A stretch of 64,000 bases of DNA from Leptospirillum ferrooxidans C2-3 (GCF_000284315.1 NC_017094.1:651486-715485), one strand, 5' to 3'; counted from the stretch's first letter, positions 34,162 through 43,422 are shown. The notes: generated by a model not told the origin, from the letters alone. Numbers and translations are program-made.

Positions 34162-34778
34162 GAAGACTCCTTTGCTGTTCTGATGATAACGGGAATGAGC
34201 TCGTTTTTGATTTCATCATCGACCATCGCTCCAATCAGCGCGGGAGGAATATGGCGATGAAAGAGCGCATCCGGTGTGGGTGATTGGTGCCGGGTAATCG
34301 TCCCTGACATTGATCGGGTCGTTCCATCGGATGAATGAGTGATGATTTTGTAACTCAAGATGACAACCGCTTTTTGTCGGACATTGAGGGGAACTGCATC
34401 GACCCTGTCTTCAATCTTATCGATGGAAACCAAAACAGACACGGGATGGTTTGTGGTTTTTGCCATCTGTACGGAAATTCCCTCTTCGACCAAGGCACGC
34501 TCCAACTGTTCCTGTACGCTTTGAGGCAAGGATTTCCTGACCAACAGATGGGACCGGCTTCCCAGTGGGTGAAAAAGTGTTCCGAGCCTTTTGTCACTTC
34601 CATTGTCCTTGACAGGAAGCAGCCAAACGGAAATTTGTGGTGAAGATTTTTCAGGCAGGGCAGATTTTGGAAATTTGAGTCCTTCGACAACGACCGGGGG
34701 TTCGAGAGAACTTGCGCATCCGGACAAGAAAGAGATCATACCTATTGCAACTGCTCCCAAAATGGTTTTCTTTTTCAT
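34158..34778 (-). CDS. Hypothetical lipoprotein
   Basis: A 206-residue protein with a lysine-rich start and hydrophobic core ending in LSGC, a good lipobox near residue 21. The mature part has an N-terminal Pro-rich tract, then SVWLLPVKDN and QEQLERALVEEGISVQM. This is the layout of periplasmic lipoproteins such as YajG or LptE-like folds, but I cannot assign it. It overlaps the cytochrome gene by four bases and is likely co-transcribed with it and with the exported protein at 34799. Confidence 0.6.
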   Translation of the reverse strand: MKKKTILGAVAIGMISFLSGCASSLEPPVVVEGLKFPKSALPEKSSPQISVWLLPVKDNGSDKRLGTLFHPLGSRSHLLVRKSLPQSVQEQLERALVEEGISVQMAKTTNHPVSVLVSIDKIEDRVDAVPLNVRQKAVVILSYKIITHSSDGTTRSMSGTITRHQSPTPDALFHRHIPPALIGAMVDDEIKNELIPVIIRTAKESS

Positions 34779-34798
34779 GGCTGATTTTTCCTTAGGGT

Positions 34799-35215
34799 TT
34801 ATTTTTCTGGAAGCACCTTGATGGATCCATCATATTCACTTTTTTGGTCTTTGGGAGGATTCAGCCAGAGAAGCTTGATGGCATGGATTCCCGAAGTTAA
34901 AGGCGGAAGGTCTATAGCAGCCCGCTTTGTTCTTGTTATGTCGGATATTGCAACTGCCTTTCCATCAATGTCAACTTCCATGCGGTAAAATTGGTCGTTG
35001 ACAGGGGATTGGGGAAAGAAAACTTGAATGGTCATCCTTTCGTTTTCTTTAGCGGGTGAGGGCCAAACAATTTTCAGACTTTTTTGTTGTGATTGGGCCA
35101 ATCCGTTTTCATATTGTAGAAAAAGTGTTCCCAAAAAAGTGATCATCAGAACAGGTCGCATTTTCTGGCGGAACTGATTCGACAGGTTGCTGGCCCTTTG
35201 ATAGAATGCTTTCAT
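34799..35215 (-). CDS. Hypothetical exported protein
   Basis: A 138-residue frame from ATG 35215. A hydrophobic segment MRPVLMITFLGTLFLQ follows a basic stretch and ends near GLAQS, which could be a signal peptide with a long n-region, or the start may be the internal ATG. The mature part looks like a beta-sandwich (TIQVFFPQSPV, YRMEVDIDGKAVAISD, SGIHAIKLLWL). I do not recognise a family. Its start codon overlaps that of the divergent DUF2127 gene. Confidence 0.5.
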   Translation of the reverse strand: MKAFYQRASNLSNQFRQKMRPVLMITFLGTLFLQYENGLAQSQQKSLKIVWPSPAKENERMTIQVFFPQSPVNDQFYRMEVDIDGKAVAISDITRTKRAAIDLPPLTSGIHAIKLLWLNPPKDQKSEYDGSIKVLPEK

Positions 35216-35714
35216 GTTGATCAATTCCTCTTCCCCTCTTTTTTTAAAATACATCATTGCGGAACGCATTTTGAAGGGTTCTCTCGTACTGGCCTTGGGA
35301 ATTGGTGGACTTTCCCTTGTGCCGCTCGATTTGTCAAGTCTTGTCCAGAAGGCAGGGATGACTCTGCATATCGATCTGGATAGTCCATGGCTAGATTACC
35401 TTATTCATGCATCTGGCAGGGTGAACCCTGTTGCGCTTAAATTGGTCTCTTTTCTGATTGTCTGTTACGGGATATTGAACTACTTTGTCGCATGGGGGTT
35501 GCATCGCCGATTCAGATGGGCCGAGTATATGACGATCATTGAAATCTCTGCGCTGATACCTTTTGAAGTTTATGCCATCGATCAGAAATTCTCGTTGTTC
35601 CGATTGGCTGCCTTTTGTGTGAACATCCTGATCGTCTGGTATTTGCTCAAGAATCGCTCTCTCTTTCATTCAATGTCAAAAGACGCTGAGCCCATCCTTC
35701 CCCCTTCGGTCTAA
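35214..35714 (+). CDS. DUF2127 family membrane protein
   Basis: A 166-residue protein with about four helices. The pattern ERILKGSLVLALGIGGLSL, the central DSPWLDYLIHASGRVNPVALK, and WGLHRRFRWAEYMT match DUF2127. Its function is unknown. The ATG at 35214 lies on top of the ATG of the divergent minus-strand gene (CAT at 35213-35215). No strong SD is visible, so the true start may be a few codons later. The MFS gene follows 8 bases after the stop. Confidence 0.65.
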   Translation: MLINSSSPLFLKYIIAERILKGSLVLALGIGGLSLVPLDLSSLVQKAGMTLHIDLDSPWLDYLIHASGRVNPVALKLVSFLIVCYGILNYFVAWGLHRRFRWAEYMTIIEISALIPFEVYAIDQKFSLFRLAAFCVNILIVWYLLKNRSLFHSMSKDAEPILPPSV

Positions 35715-35722
35715 AGAGTTCA

Positions 35723-36922
35723 TTGCTCATTCTCCTGTTTTTCTCCAATTGTCTCAACTATCTTGATCGACAGTTATTTCTTTCCCTTCTTCCAGCGATG
35801 AAGAGTCTCTACCAATTGAGTGACCCTGTCATTGGTCTCCTCTCTTCCTCTTTTACCTTGGCCTATCTGGTGGCAGCACCCTTGGCAGGCCTTTGGGGAA
35901 TGCGATTGAGCATGGAAAAATTTCTTGGGTCTGGGATCTTGCTTTTTTCAGTTGGTATGCTGGTCTCTTCCATGGCTGAACATCAGTGGATGCTTTTTGG
36001 GGGACGGGCGTTGACCGGATTCGGAGAAGCGGTCCTTTCAACGATGGGACCTGTATATCTATACAATCTTGCATCGTCTTCAAAAGGGGCAAAGCTCGGC
36101 TGGTTTTATCTTGCCATTCCATTGGGCTCTGCTCTTGGATTTGTTTTGGCAGGGATACTCATCTCGAAGATGACTGTTCAGCATATTTTGTTGATACCTG
36201 TTCTTCCGGGGACCTTATTCGCATTGATCTTTATCCTGCGGAAGGAAGGTTTGGCGGCCATTCCCTCTCCCGATCCTTTTTCACTGAGAGATCTTTTAGC
36301 GTGGAGACGTTTTCTTGCAAGTTTTTCCAAGTCAGACAAGGATATGGTCTTGATTAGTTTCGAAATTCAGACACTGGTCACTTTTGTTCTGGGCGGAATG
36401 GCCGCCTGGATGACTTTTTATTTTATCAGAGTGAAGATGTTTCCTGTCTCGACGATCGAGTCTTTGACAGGAGGAATGCTTCTGCTGGGAGGGATCGTAG
36501 GCATGCTGGGCGGAGGAAAACTTCTGGATCGAGAAATCCGGAATCACCCAGACAGTCCATTTCACTGGCCAACCCTTTTGGGGCTCTGTTCAGCTTTATC
36601 TGGAGTATTGATTGTGCTTGCGGGAAATTCACTGGTTGTATGCTGTTTCGGTTTGCTTCTGGGGATTTCCGGAATTTTTCTGGTATTTGTACCCCTTAAC
36701 TGGATCCTGCTCTCAAGGAATACTTCACTCTCCCCGGCCGTTCTGATCGGTATGAGTCTTCTTGTTTCTCATCTTTTGGGAGATCTTCTTTCACCATCCC
36801 TTATTGGAGAAATGTCCCAGTATTGGGGACTTTCTGTCGCCGTTGAAATCACTCTCGTTATCCCGCTTGTACTGGCCATCATCCTTTATACGGGATATGC
36901 GAGAAGATTCCGGAGTGTATGA
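35723..36922 (+). CDS. Major facilitator superfamily transporter
   Basis: A 399-residue protein with about twelve helices. The start LLFFSNCLNYLDRQLFLSLLPAMK is typical of MFS transporters of the sugar phosphate/organic anion type. ALTGFGEAVLSTMGPVYLYNL is the TM4 region. The start is TTG 35723; no ATG gives a full first helix, and the previous gene ends 8 bases before. The substrate cannot be read from the sequence. Confidence 0.82.
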   Translation: MLILLFFSNCLNYLDRQLFLSLLPAMKSLYQLSDPVIGLLSSSFTLAYLVAAPLAGLWGMRLSMEKFLGSGILLFSVGMLVSSMAEHQWMLFGGRALTGFGEAVLSTMGPVYLYNLASSSKGAKLGWFYLAIPLGSALGFVLAGILISKMTVQHILLIPVLPGTLFALIFILRKEGLAAIPSPDPFSLRDLLAWRRFLASFSKSDKDMVLISFEIQTLVTFVLGGMAAWMTFYFIRVKMFPVSTIESLTGGMLLLGGIVGMLGGGKLLDREIRNHPDSPFHWPTLLGLCSALSGVLIVLAGNSLVVCCFGLLLGISGIFLVFVPLNWILLSRNTSLSPAVLIGMSLLVSHLLGDLLSPSLIGEMSQYWGLSVAVEITLVIPLVLAIILYTGYARRFRSV

Positions 36923-37035
36923 AAGTCATGCTTGGGCTTTATGTCTTTTTGGCGGTTCTTCCAATGGAAAAGATAATGGCCTTGGTGTAGTATGGATTCA
37001 ATAACAGCACATTCTGGTCTTTAAGGAGGGGTTCA

Positions 37036-37494
37036 TTGGTCGCAAAGGATTTGATGTCTAGCAGTGTTATTTCAATATCTCCTGAAGCCTCCCTGAGAGA
37101 GCTGGCGGATCTTCTTGTCCTTCACCGGATTAATGGGGTGGTTGTGTCAACTGCTCCGGGTGGTTTTCTGGGAGTTGTGGGAGAGCACGACTTGATTCAT
37201 CACGAAAAGCCTTTGCATATTCCGACAGTGATTTCACTTTTTGATGCTTGGCTTTTTCTGGAGCCTCCATCTCATTTGAAAAAAGAAATCGAACGTCTTG
37301 CCGCAACACAGGTTGGCGACATCTATCAACATAACCCCCCCGTAGTTTCTCCAGAGGCGCAAATCGCGGACATTGCCGGGATCTTTGAAAAAACGGGGGT
37401 CGATATTTTGCCCGTTCTGGAAAAAGGAAAGCTTGTGGGAGTGATTGGACGAGGGGATCTTGTTCGAGCCATGGCCGATGGTGAAGCAGACTGA
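37036..37494 (+). CDS. CBS-domain-pair protein
   Basis: A 152-residue protein made of two CBS motifs: DLMSSSVISISPEASLRELA and the second IYQHNPPVVSPEAQIADIA, ending in GVIGRGDLVRAM. Such stand-alone pairs bind adenosyl ligands or act as subunits regulating other proteins. The start is TTG 37036 with GGAGG 7-11 bases upstream. It overlaps the next gene, tsaE, by 17 bases. No regulated partner is evident. Confidence 0.85.
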   Translation: MVAKDLMSSSVISISPEASLRELADLLVLHRINGVVVSTAPGGFLGVVGEHDLIHHEKPLHIPTVISLFDAWLFLEPPSHLKKEIERLAATQVGDIYQHNPPVVSPEAQIADIAGIFEKTGVDILPVLEKGKLVGVIGRGDLVRAMADGEAD

Positions 37495-38008
37495 ATCTTG
37501 TGAATGGATCCTTCCCGAGTCCTTCCAGACTTTCAAGATAGGGGAGTTTTTCGGAGAGGGTGTTTCTGCGGGAACACTCATTCTGTTGTCGGGGCCAACG
37601 GGAATCGGGAAGACAACCTTTTGCAAGGGGGTTGCGGTCGCATTGGGCATAGAGGAAGTCCTGACAAGTCCGACATTTCTCACCTGGCAGTTTTATGAGG
37701 GAGGGAGAATTCCTCTCTTTCATGGTGACTTGGACCGTTTTTCAGGAAGAGCTTCTGAAGAATTTGAATGGGCTCTGTCTGAAGATGCAGAAAAAAAACT
37801 GGCCGTTGTTGAGTGGGGTGAGAGAGTTTCACAAAAAACCAGGGGTGTTTTTTCGACAACGATCCAGATTTCTTTTTCATGGTATGGTGACGAAGAGTAT
37901 CCGGGACGAAAAATCTCTCTTTTCAGCCATTCCTCTTCTTTATCAGCGACAGACCTTGAACGTGAATTCAACCTTTTTCTGAATGACGGGAAGCGATGGA
38001 AGGCTTGA
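37478..38008 (+). CDS. tsaE: tRNA threonylcarbamoyladenosine biosynthesis ATPase TsaE
   Basis: A 176-residue P-loop protein. It shows Walker A SGPTGIGKTTFCKG, the family motif TSPTFLTW, and the HGDLDRF motif that normally reads HxDLYR. TsaE works with TsaB and TsaD to form the t6A modification at position 37 of ANN-reading tRNAs. The C-terminal part is longer and variable. Start ATG 37478 lies within the CBS gene; a GTG directly follows it. The next gene overlaps by 13 bases. Confidence 0.85.
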   Translation: MVKQTESCEWILPESFQTFKIGEFFGEGVSAGTLILLSGPTGIGKTTFCKGVAVALGIEEVLTSPTFLTWQFYEGGRIPLFHGDLDRFSGRASEEFEWALSEDAEKKLAVVEWGERVSQKTRGVFSTTIQISFSWYGDEEYPGRKISLFSHSSSLSATDLEREFNLFLNDGKRWKA

Positions 38009-38517
38009 GCGCACCTTGGAGAATGGAATATATTAAGAAAAATGGTGAAGTTTCCCCGAAGAGTGATTGTATTTTGTGTGATCTGGGAAAATCTGGTGTA
38101 GCAAGGGATCGTCTTGTCCTTTTTTGCGGAAAAGACTGTTATATCGTTTTAAATGCATTCCCTTATACCAGCGGTCATCTGATGGTTGTTCCCTACCATC
38201 ATGCCGGAACGTTTTCGGAACAGTCCCAGTCAACGCTCAGCGAGATGATGTACCTGCTGAAACATGCAGAAAAAATTCTTTTTGATGAATATCAGCCCAC
38301 AGGATTCAATATGGGGGTGAATGTTGGCCGCACTGCTGGCGCAGGGATTCCTGGACATTTGCATTCTCATTTATTGCCAAGATGGGATGGCGATACCAAT
38401 TTTATGACATCCATTCATGAGGTTCGTGTCCTTCCGGAGTCTTTGTTGATGACTTACGACAGGCTGTTGCCTGCTTTTTCACGGGTTCCTCAAATGGATG
38501 TTTGTGTCCAGAAGTAG
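37996..38517 (+). CDS. HIT family protein, Ap4A-phosphorylase-like
   Basis: A 173-residue protein with the histidine triad HLHSHLLPRW near residues 114-123. It is followed by DGDTNFM, as in the diadenosine-tetraphosphate phosphorylase branch. An N-terminal C-x2-C (CILCDLG) may bind zinc together with downstream residues. It probably cleaves Ap4A or a related nucleotide. Start ATG 37996 lies within the tsaE 3' end. Confidence 0.85.
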   Translation: MEGLSAPWRMEYIKKNGEVSPKSDCILCDLGKSGVARDRLVLFCGKDCYIVLNAFPYTSGHLMVVPYHHAGTFSEQSQSTLSEMMYLLKHAEKILFDEYQPTGFNMGVNVGRTAGAGIPGHLHSHLLPRWDGDTNFMTSIHEVRVLPESLLMTYDRLLPAFSRVPQMDVCVQK

Positions 38518-38594
38518 AAATTTGGCCTGTACACTGTGGAGTGTGAAACGCATCTGTCTTATGATTGGTTTCCATGCAATTTGAAGGAGCTGAG

Positions 38595-39296
38595 ATGAAG
38601 ATATTGAGAGTGATTATGTCTGTTCTGGTTTTTCAGTTGCTGGGGAACCTGTTTTTTCAGCAGACAGATGCCCAAGCTTGGGTTGTTGCCGGAAAGCCGG
38701 ATTATCCGGTTGCTCCTGTCCACAAGAAACTGGCGGCTATTTATACGGAATATGCGGTATTGGCAAAGGAGATGGATGACGTCCTCTCCGAAAAAAACGT
38801 TTCTCGCAAAGATTATGCTCCCTGGAGAGCCTCCTGGGAAAAGAGAATGATGCTTGCGGAAGAAAGGCTTCATCAACTCTACCCTTATTTCATGCCGATC
38901 AACCAGCATCCATGGACCCGTGAGGCCGCTGTTTTTACCAATCTGCAGGGGGTGAGGGAGTGGCTTTGGACGGTAGAGCAGGATGAAAACAGTATTGTTG
39001 ATGGCAAGCCAAATTTCGATATCGAAAATGGGAAAATCTATAAGCGTAATATTGATATGTATCGGGGCTTCATGCTGAAAGCCGGAACCATATTGACCGG
39101 GGGTCCCTTTTACGGTAATTTCTTCAAGGATACTCAGGCAACCATTTTGGCAAATTACTGTGTTTATCCTGAAGTGCATGAAGATGGTTCGACCCATATG
39201 ACAAAACTTGTCAAGCCCTCATTTCAGAAAATGGGGCTTCAAAATGGTTTGGCGATGGAAGGAAAGGGACAGGCTGATGGATCTCCTTCCAAATAG
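38595..39296 (+). CDS. Hypothetical exported protein
   Basis: A 233-residue protein. The ATG 38595 follows GGAG by 5 bases. A signal peptide with hydrophobic core VIMSVLVFQLLGNLFF ends near DAQA. The mature part is mostly alpha-helical with KLAAIYTEYAVLAKEMDDVL, and aromatic-rich segments GREWLWT-like. No family is recognised. No Cys pair suggests haem binding. The gap to pyrR is 220 bases, so it is probably not part of the pyrimidine operon. Confidence 0.6.
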   Translation: MKILRVIMSVLVFQLLGNLFFQQTDAQAWVVAGKPDYPVAPVHKKLAAIYTEYAVLAKEMDDVLSEKNVSRKDYAPWRASWEKRMMLAEERLHQLYPYFMPINQHPWTREAAVFTNLQGVREWLWTVEQDENSIVDGKPNFDIENGKIYKRNIDMYRGFMLKAGTILTGGPFYGNFFKDTQATILANYCVYPEVHEDGSTHMTKLVKPSFQKMGLQNGLAMEGKGQADGSPSK

Positions 39297-39374
39297 GGGC
39301 TGATTTTCTTCGATATCGTAAGCTTGAGTTGATTCCTTTTCGTTCTTGAAGTGAGTTGTTCTATCCTTTTAAAT

Positions 39375-39404
39375 CCAGGACTGAGAGCCTGGGAAAGGGT
39401 CCTG
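39375..39404 (+). promoter_or_regulatory. Alternative hairpins upstream of pyrR
   Basis: Two stems share bases. CCAGG (39375-39379) can pair with CCTGG (39388-39392). CAGGAC (39376-39381) can pair instead with GTCCTG (39399-39404). Only one can form at a time. They lie about 115 bases before pyrR, where PyrR-type regulation would act on RNA. I see no T-run terminator and no match to the Bacillus PyrR-binding loop, so this is only a candidate. Confidence 0.35.
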
Positions 39405-39516
39405 TGAAAGTCTCTTCTGTCCGATTATCCCTGTTCTTTTATTCGCAGAACCTTCCTTTTCTTTTTCCTACCGGATTTCTTCCAAAACAACCACATCTTA
39501 TGAGATCGGGGTCTCC

Positions 39517-40062
39517 ATGAGCCCACAAGGTGGTCAGCGTGTCCTTATGGATTCAGGCCAGATAGGTCGTACGATTCGGCGGATGGCTCATGAAATCCTG
39601 GAGCATAATCAGGGGACTAAAAACTTGTGTCTGGTCGGGATCCTTCAGGGGGGTGCCATCCTCTCGCAAAGGATCGGAGCGGTCATCAAAAGCATCGAAG
39701 GGATCGCGCCACCAATGGGAACACTGGACATTACTCTTTACAGGGATGACCTGGCCATTCGCTCCGCTCCGCCGTTTTTGAGAGAAAGTGATATTCCATT
39801 TTCCATTGATGATAGCAGGATTGTTTTGGTGGATGACGTTCTTTATACAGGTCGAACCGTCCGTTGCGCCCTGGATTTTTTAATGGATCTCGGGCGTCCG
39901 TCTTCCGTTCAGCTTGCGGTCCTGATTGATCGGGGGCATAGGGAACTTCCCATTCGAGCCGATATTGTCGGCAAAAGCATTCCAACAAGCAGACAGGAAA
40001 AAGTGAGGGTTCTTTTCGAAGAAGATCATGAGTCGGTCACTCTTGTCAGGATGCCATCATGA
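39517..40062 (+). CDS. pyrR: Bifunctional pyr operon regulator / uracil phosphoribosyltransferase
   Basis: A 181-residue PyrR. It shows LCLVGILQGGAILSQRI, the PRPP-binding motif VLVDDVLYTGRTVR, and LAVLIDRGHRELPIRADIVGK, which is strongly diagnostic. PyrR binds UMP/UTP-sensing RNA hairpins and has uracil phosphoribosyltransferase activity. Its place as the first gene of the pyrimidine operon, with leader hairpins upstream, agrees with RNA-level control. Its stop overlaps the pyrB ATG. Confidence 0.93.
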   Translation: MSPQGGQRVLMDSGQIGRTIRRMAHEILEHNQGTKNLCLVGILQGGAILSQRIGAVIKSIEGIAPPMGTLDITLYRDDLAIRSAPPFLRESDIPFSIDDSRIVLVDDVLYTGRTVRCALDFLMDLGRPSSVQLAVLIDRGHRELPIRADIVGKSIPTSRQEKVRVLFEEDHESVTLVRMPS

Positions 40063-41030
40063 ACCTTTTCTTACCAGCCCATACTCTTGAAAAAAAACAT
40101 CTATTATCCATTTCGGATCTGTCTGTTCCTGAGATCGAAGGAATTTTCCAGACGGCGGATTCTTTTCTGGACCTTTCTTCAAGATCCGTCCGAAAGGTTC
40201 CCTCTCTTCGGGGGAGGATTATCGTCAACTTGTTTTACGAGGCATCAACGAGAACCCGGACATCCTTTGAAATCGCCGGAAAAAGGCTTTCTGCTGACGT
40301 CATCAACATAACGACAACCCAGTCGAGCGTGGTTAAGGGTGAAAGTCTTCTGGATACCGTGCGGACCATAGAAGCTTTGGGCGCTGATGGTATTGTCATC
40401 CGTCATTCTTCATCAGGTGTCCCCCAGTGGATTGCAAAACAAGTCGGTTGCCATGTGATTAATGCCGGGGATGGCTTGCGGGAACATCCGACACAGGCTC
40501 TTCTGGATCTTTTTACAATCCAGAAAAGAAAAAAGAATTTGTCGGGATTGACCGTTGCGATTGTGGGGGATGTCCTTCATAGCAGGGTTGCCCGTTCAAA
40601 TATGATTGCCATGCAGATGATGGGGATGAAGGTCAGGGTTGTGGGACCACCAACACTGATACCCAGAGAAGTTCAAAAATGGGGCGTTGAAGTTTTTCAT
40701 AATCTGCGGGAAGGCTTGGAGAAAGCCGATGTCATCATGCTTCTGAGGCTTCAACTTGAGCGACAGGCATCCGGCTACATCCCTTCCATTGAGGAGTATT
40801 CCCGGCTGTTTGGCCTATCTCCGGAAAAACTCTCCTGGGCAAACCCGGATGCGATTGTCTTGCATCCGGGGCCTGTCAACAGGGGGATCGAGATACAAGG
40901 GGAAGAGCTGTTTTCAGACCGTTCAGCTATTTTGGATCAGGTTCATCACGGCGTGGCTATCAGAATGGCCATCCTTTACCTTTTAATGGCCGGGGGACGA
41001 CCCGAGGAGGAAAATCGTGCACCAGCGTGA
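40059..41030 (+). CDS. pyrB: Aspartate carbamoyltransferase catalytic subunit
   Basis: A 323-residue enzyme forming carbamoyl aspartate. It has the carbamoyl-phosphate motif STRTRTSFE, DTVRTIEALGADGIVIRH, HPTQALLDLFTI, and the late HPGPVNRG. No regulatory PyrI gene is adjacent, as usual in operons with PyrR and pyrC directly downstream. It is translationally coupled to pyrR (ATGA) and overlaps pyrC by 14 bases. Confidence 0.95.
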   Translation: MNLFLPAHTLEKKHLLSISDLSVPEIEGIFQTADSFLDLSSRSVRKVPSLRGRIIVNLFYEASTRTRTSFEIAGKRLSADVINITTTQSSVVKGESLLDTVRTIEALGADGIVIRHSSSGVPQWIAKQVGCHVINAGDGLREHPTQALLDLFTIQKRKKNLSGLTVAIVGDVLHSRVARSNMIAMQMMGMKVRVVGPPTLIPREVQKWGVEVFHNLREGLEKADVIMLLRLQLERQASGYIPSIEEYSRLFGLSPEKLSWANPDAIVLHPGPVNRGIEIQGEELFSDRSAILDQVHHGVAIRMAILYLLMAGGRPEEENRAPA

Positions 41031-42336
41031 AGGGAAAGGATCCTTTCTCCTTAAAAATGTCCGAATGTTTGATCCTGCCCAACAAGTAGACCAGTTCGGA
41101 GATATCCTGGTTCTGGAGGGCAGGGTCTCTCGTTTTGGTGTTGTTTCTGATGTGTCTCCTTCCATTCCTGTTCATGATGGAGGTGGAGCGCTTCTTGTTC
41201 CGGGGTTTGTCGATGTTCATGCGCATTTCAGGGAGCCCGGATTTGAATATAAGGAAACCATCGAAACGGGATCGAAAGCCGCTGTGTCAGGGGGATTTAC
41301 AAGTGTTTGTGTGATGGCAAACACGAATCCGGTGAATGATCACCCCGATGTTACAAGAGAAATGATTCGCAAAGCCAAAGAGGTTGGTTTATGCAGAATC
41401 TTTCCGATTGGTGCTGTCTCCATCGGGTTGAAAGGGGAGAATCTATCCGAAATGGTTTCCCTCGCCCAGGCTGGCTGCATCGCTTTTTCCGATGATGGAT
41501 TGCCTGTTCGGACAGCAAAGCTGATGAGAAGGGCCCTTGAGTACTCCACAATGACCGGCCTTCCAATCATCGATCATTGTGAAGATCGGGAACTCTCAGA
41601 TGGTGGGGTCATGAATGAAGGCTGGGTCAGTACAACCTTGGGACTGAAAGGAATCCCGAATGCCTCTGAAGATGTTGTCATTGCAAGAGACATTGAGGTT
41701 CTTCGCCTGACGGGGGGCAAGCTTCATATTGCGCATCTGTCAACAGAAGGCGGTGTCCGGCTTGTTCGTCAGGCGAAAAAGGATGGTTTGCCTGTGACAG
41801 CAGAGACTTGTCCCCATTATTTCTCGCTCACGGATGAGTCTGTCAGGCATCATCATACCAATGCGAAGATGAACCCCCCGCTCCGGCAGGAAGCAGATAG
41901 AAAAGCGGTTATCAAAGGGCTTTCCGATGGCACGATCGATATGATCGCAACGGATCATGCGCCCCATGCCTCTCACGAAAAGGAACGGGAATTTGATCAG
42001 GCACCTTTTGGTATCATTGGTCTTGAAACAGCTTTCTCCATCGGATATGAACTTGTGGAGAGCGGGGAACTGAAGCTTGAAAAACTGATCCTTCTGATGG
42101 CGAATCATCCGGCACGCCATTTTAATCTGCCTGTTGGAGAAATCCGGATTGATGGACTCGCTGACTTTGTCCTTCTGGACTTGTCAAAGCGTCAGAAAGT
42201 CGAAAAAGACTTTTTTCGATCCAAAAGCAGAAACTCTCCCTTTTTAGGATCAATGATCGGGGGAGAGGTCAAAAAGACTTTTATGGACGGTCGTCTTGTC
42301 TTTGACCGATCGGACGATCAAGAGGTGGGACGATGA
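41017..42336 (+). CDS. pyrC: Dihydroorotase, class I
   Basis: A 439-residue amidohydrolase. Zinc-site motifs are DVHAHFREPGFEYKE and IATDHAPHA; a substrate-binding NTNP lies in VMANTNPV. It closes carbamoyl aspartate to dihydroorotate. GTG 41017 is inside pyrB; GAGGA lies 7-11 bases upstream. The length and motifs suggest an active class I enzyme rather than the inactive PyrC' partner. It overlaps carA (ATGA). Confidence 0.94.
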   Translation: MHQREGKGSFLLKNVRMFDPAQQVDQFGDILVLEGRVSRFGVVSDVSPSIPVHDGGGALLVPGFVDVHAHFREPGFEYKETIETGSKAAVSGGFTSVCVMANTNPVNDHPDVTREMIRKAKEVGLCRIFPIGAVSIGLKGENLSEMVSLAQAGCIAFSDDGLPVRTAKLMRRALEYSTMTGLPIIDHCEDRELSDGGVMNEGWVSTTLGLKGIPNASEDVVIARDIEVLRLTGGKLHIAHLSTEGGVRLVRQAKKDGLPVTAETCPHYFSLTDESVRHHHTNAKMNPPLRQEADRKAVIKGLSDGTIDMIATDHAPHASHEKEREFDQAPFGIIGLETAFSIGYELVESGELKLEKLILLMANHPARHFNLPVGEIRIDGLADFVLLDLSKRQKVEKDFFRSKSRNSPFLGSMIGGEVKKTFMDGRLVFDRSDDQEVGR

Positions 42337-43418
42337 AATCCTTTCCTCCTATTGTTCTGGTACTGGAAGATGGGATGATTTTCCCGGGCCAGAGTGTTGG
42401 AGCGCCAGGGACGGTTTCAGGTGAAGTCGTTTTCAATACGGCGATGTCGGGATATCAGGAAGTTCTCACGGACCCTTCCTATGCAGGTCAGATTGTTGTG
42501 ATGACATCACCCATGATCGGTAATACCGGTATTAATGAGATTGACGGGGAATCCTCGAAGATTCAGGTCTCCGGTTTTCTGACCACCGTGATGTGTCATC
42601 AACCATCTCATCATCAATGTACGAAAACCCTGCCGGACTATCTTGTGGAACAGGGAGCTGTTGCGGCTCAGGGAATTGATACCAGGTCACTCACCCATCA
42701 CTTGAGAAAAAAAGGTGTGCTGAGAGGTCTCCTCACCACGGAGATGGATGAGCCGTCACGGCTGATAGAGCGTGCAAGCCGGATTCCCGCCATTGAATCG
42801 CTTGATCTTGTGCGCCAGGGACTCTCCTTGAATGAAACTCTTAAACGGTCATATACCTCAGGACTCGAAGTGGTTCTTATCGATTTCGGGGCCAAGGGTT
42901 CGATCAAGAAATGTCTGGAGGATCTTGGCGTAAGGGTTCGTGTTGTCCCTCCTGATACAAGGGCCCAGTCCATTCTGGATGATCGTCCCGATGGTGTTGT
43001 TCTCTCGAATGGACCAGGGGATCCAGCCCGTTTGACATCGATTATCGGAGAGGTCAGGGGGCTTCTGGGTCGCCTGCCGATCCTGGGGATCTGCTTGGGT
43101 CACCAGTTATTGAGCCTGGCAGTCGGTGCAAAAACATACAAGCTTCCCTTTGGTCATCACGGAGTCAATCATCCGGTTCTGGATCTTCAAACCGGAAAAG
43201 TTTGGATTACCTCCCAGAACCATAATTATGCTGTTCTGGAAGACAGTCTTCCTGACGGGTGTGAACCGCTTTACAGGAGTTTGTATGATGGGTCACTGGA
43301 GGGTATCCGTTTCTCCCGGTCGCCAATCCTGTCCGTTCAATTCCATCCGGAAGCAGCACCAGGCCCCACAGATGCTTTTCCAATTTTTTCAGAGTTTCTC
43401 GAAATGATGAAGAGGTAA
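42333..43418 (+). CDS. carA: Carbamoyl phosphate synthase small subunit
   Basis: A 361-residue glutaminase. The N-terminal GEVVFNTAMSGYQEVLTDPSY is diagnostic for CarA. The nucleophile is in LGICLGHQLLSLA, with catalytic His-Glu in QFHPEAAPGP. It feeds ammonia to CarB. Its stop is followed 4 bases later by a radical SAM gene rather than carB, which is unusual. Confidence 0.95.
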   Translation: MKSFPPIVLVLEDGMIFPGQSVGAPGTVSGEVVFNTAMSGYQEVLTDPSYAGQIVVMTSPMIGNTGINEIDGESSKIQVSGFLTTVMCHQPSHHQCTKTLPDYLVEQGAVAAQGIDTRSLTHHLRKKGVLRGLLTTEMDEPSRLIERASRIPAIESLDLVRQGLSLNETLKRSYTSGLEVVLIDFGAKGSIKKCLEDLGVRVRVVPPDTRAQSILDDRPDGVVLSNGPGDPARLTSIIGEVRGLLGRLPILGICLGHQLLSLAVGAKTYKLPFGHHGVNHPVLDLQTGKVWITSQNHNYAVLEDSLPDGCEPLYRSLYDGSLEGIRFSRSPILSVQFHPEAAPGPTDAFPIFSEFLEMMKR

Positions 43419-43422
43419 TATC

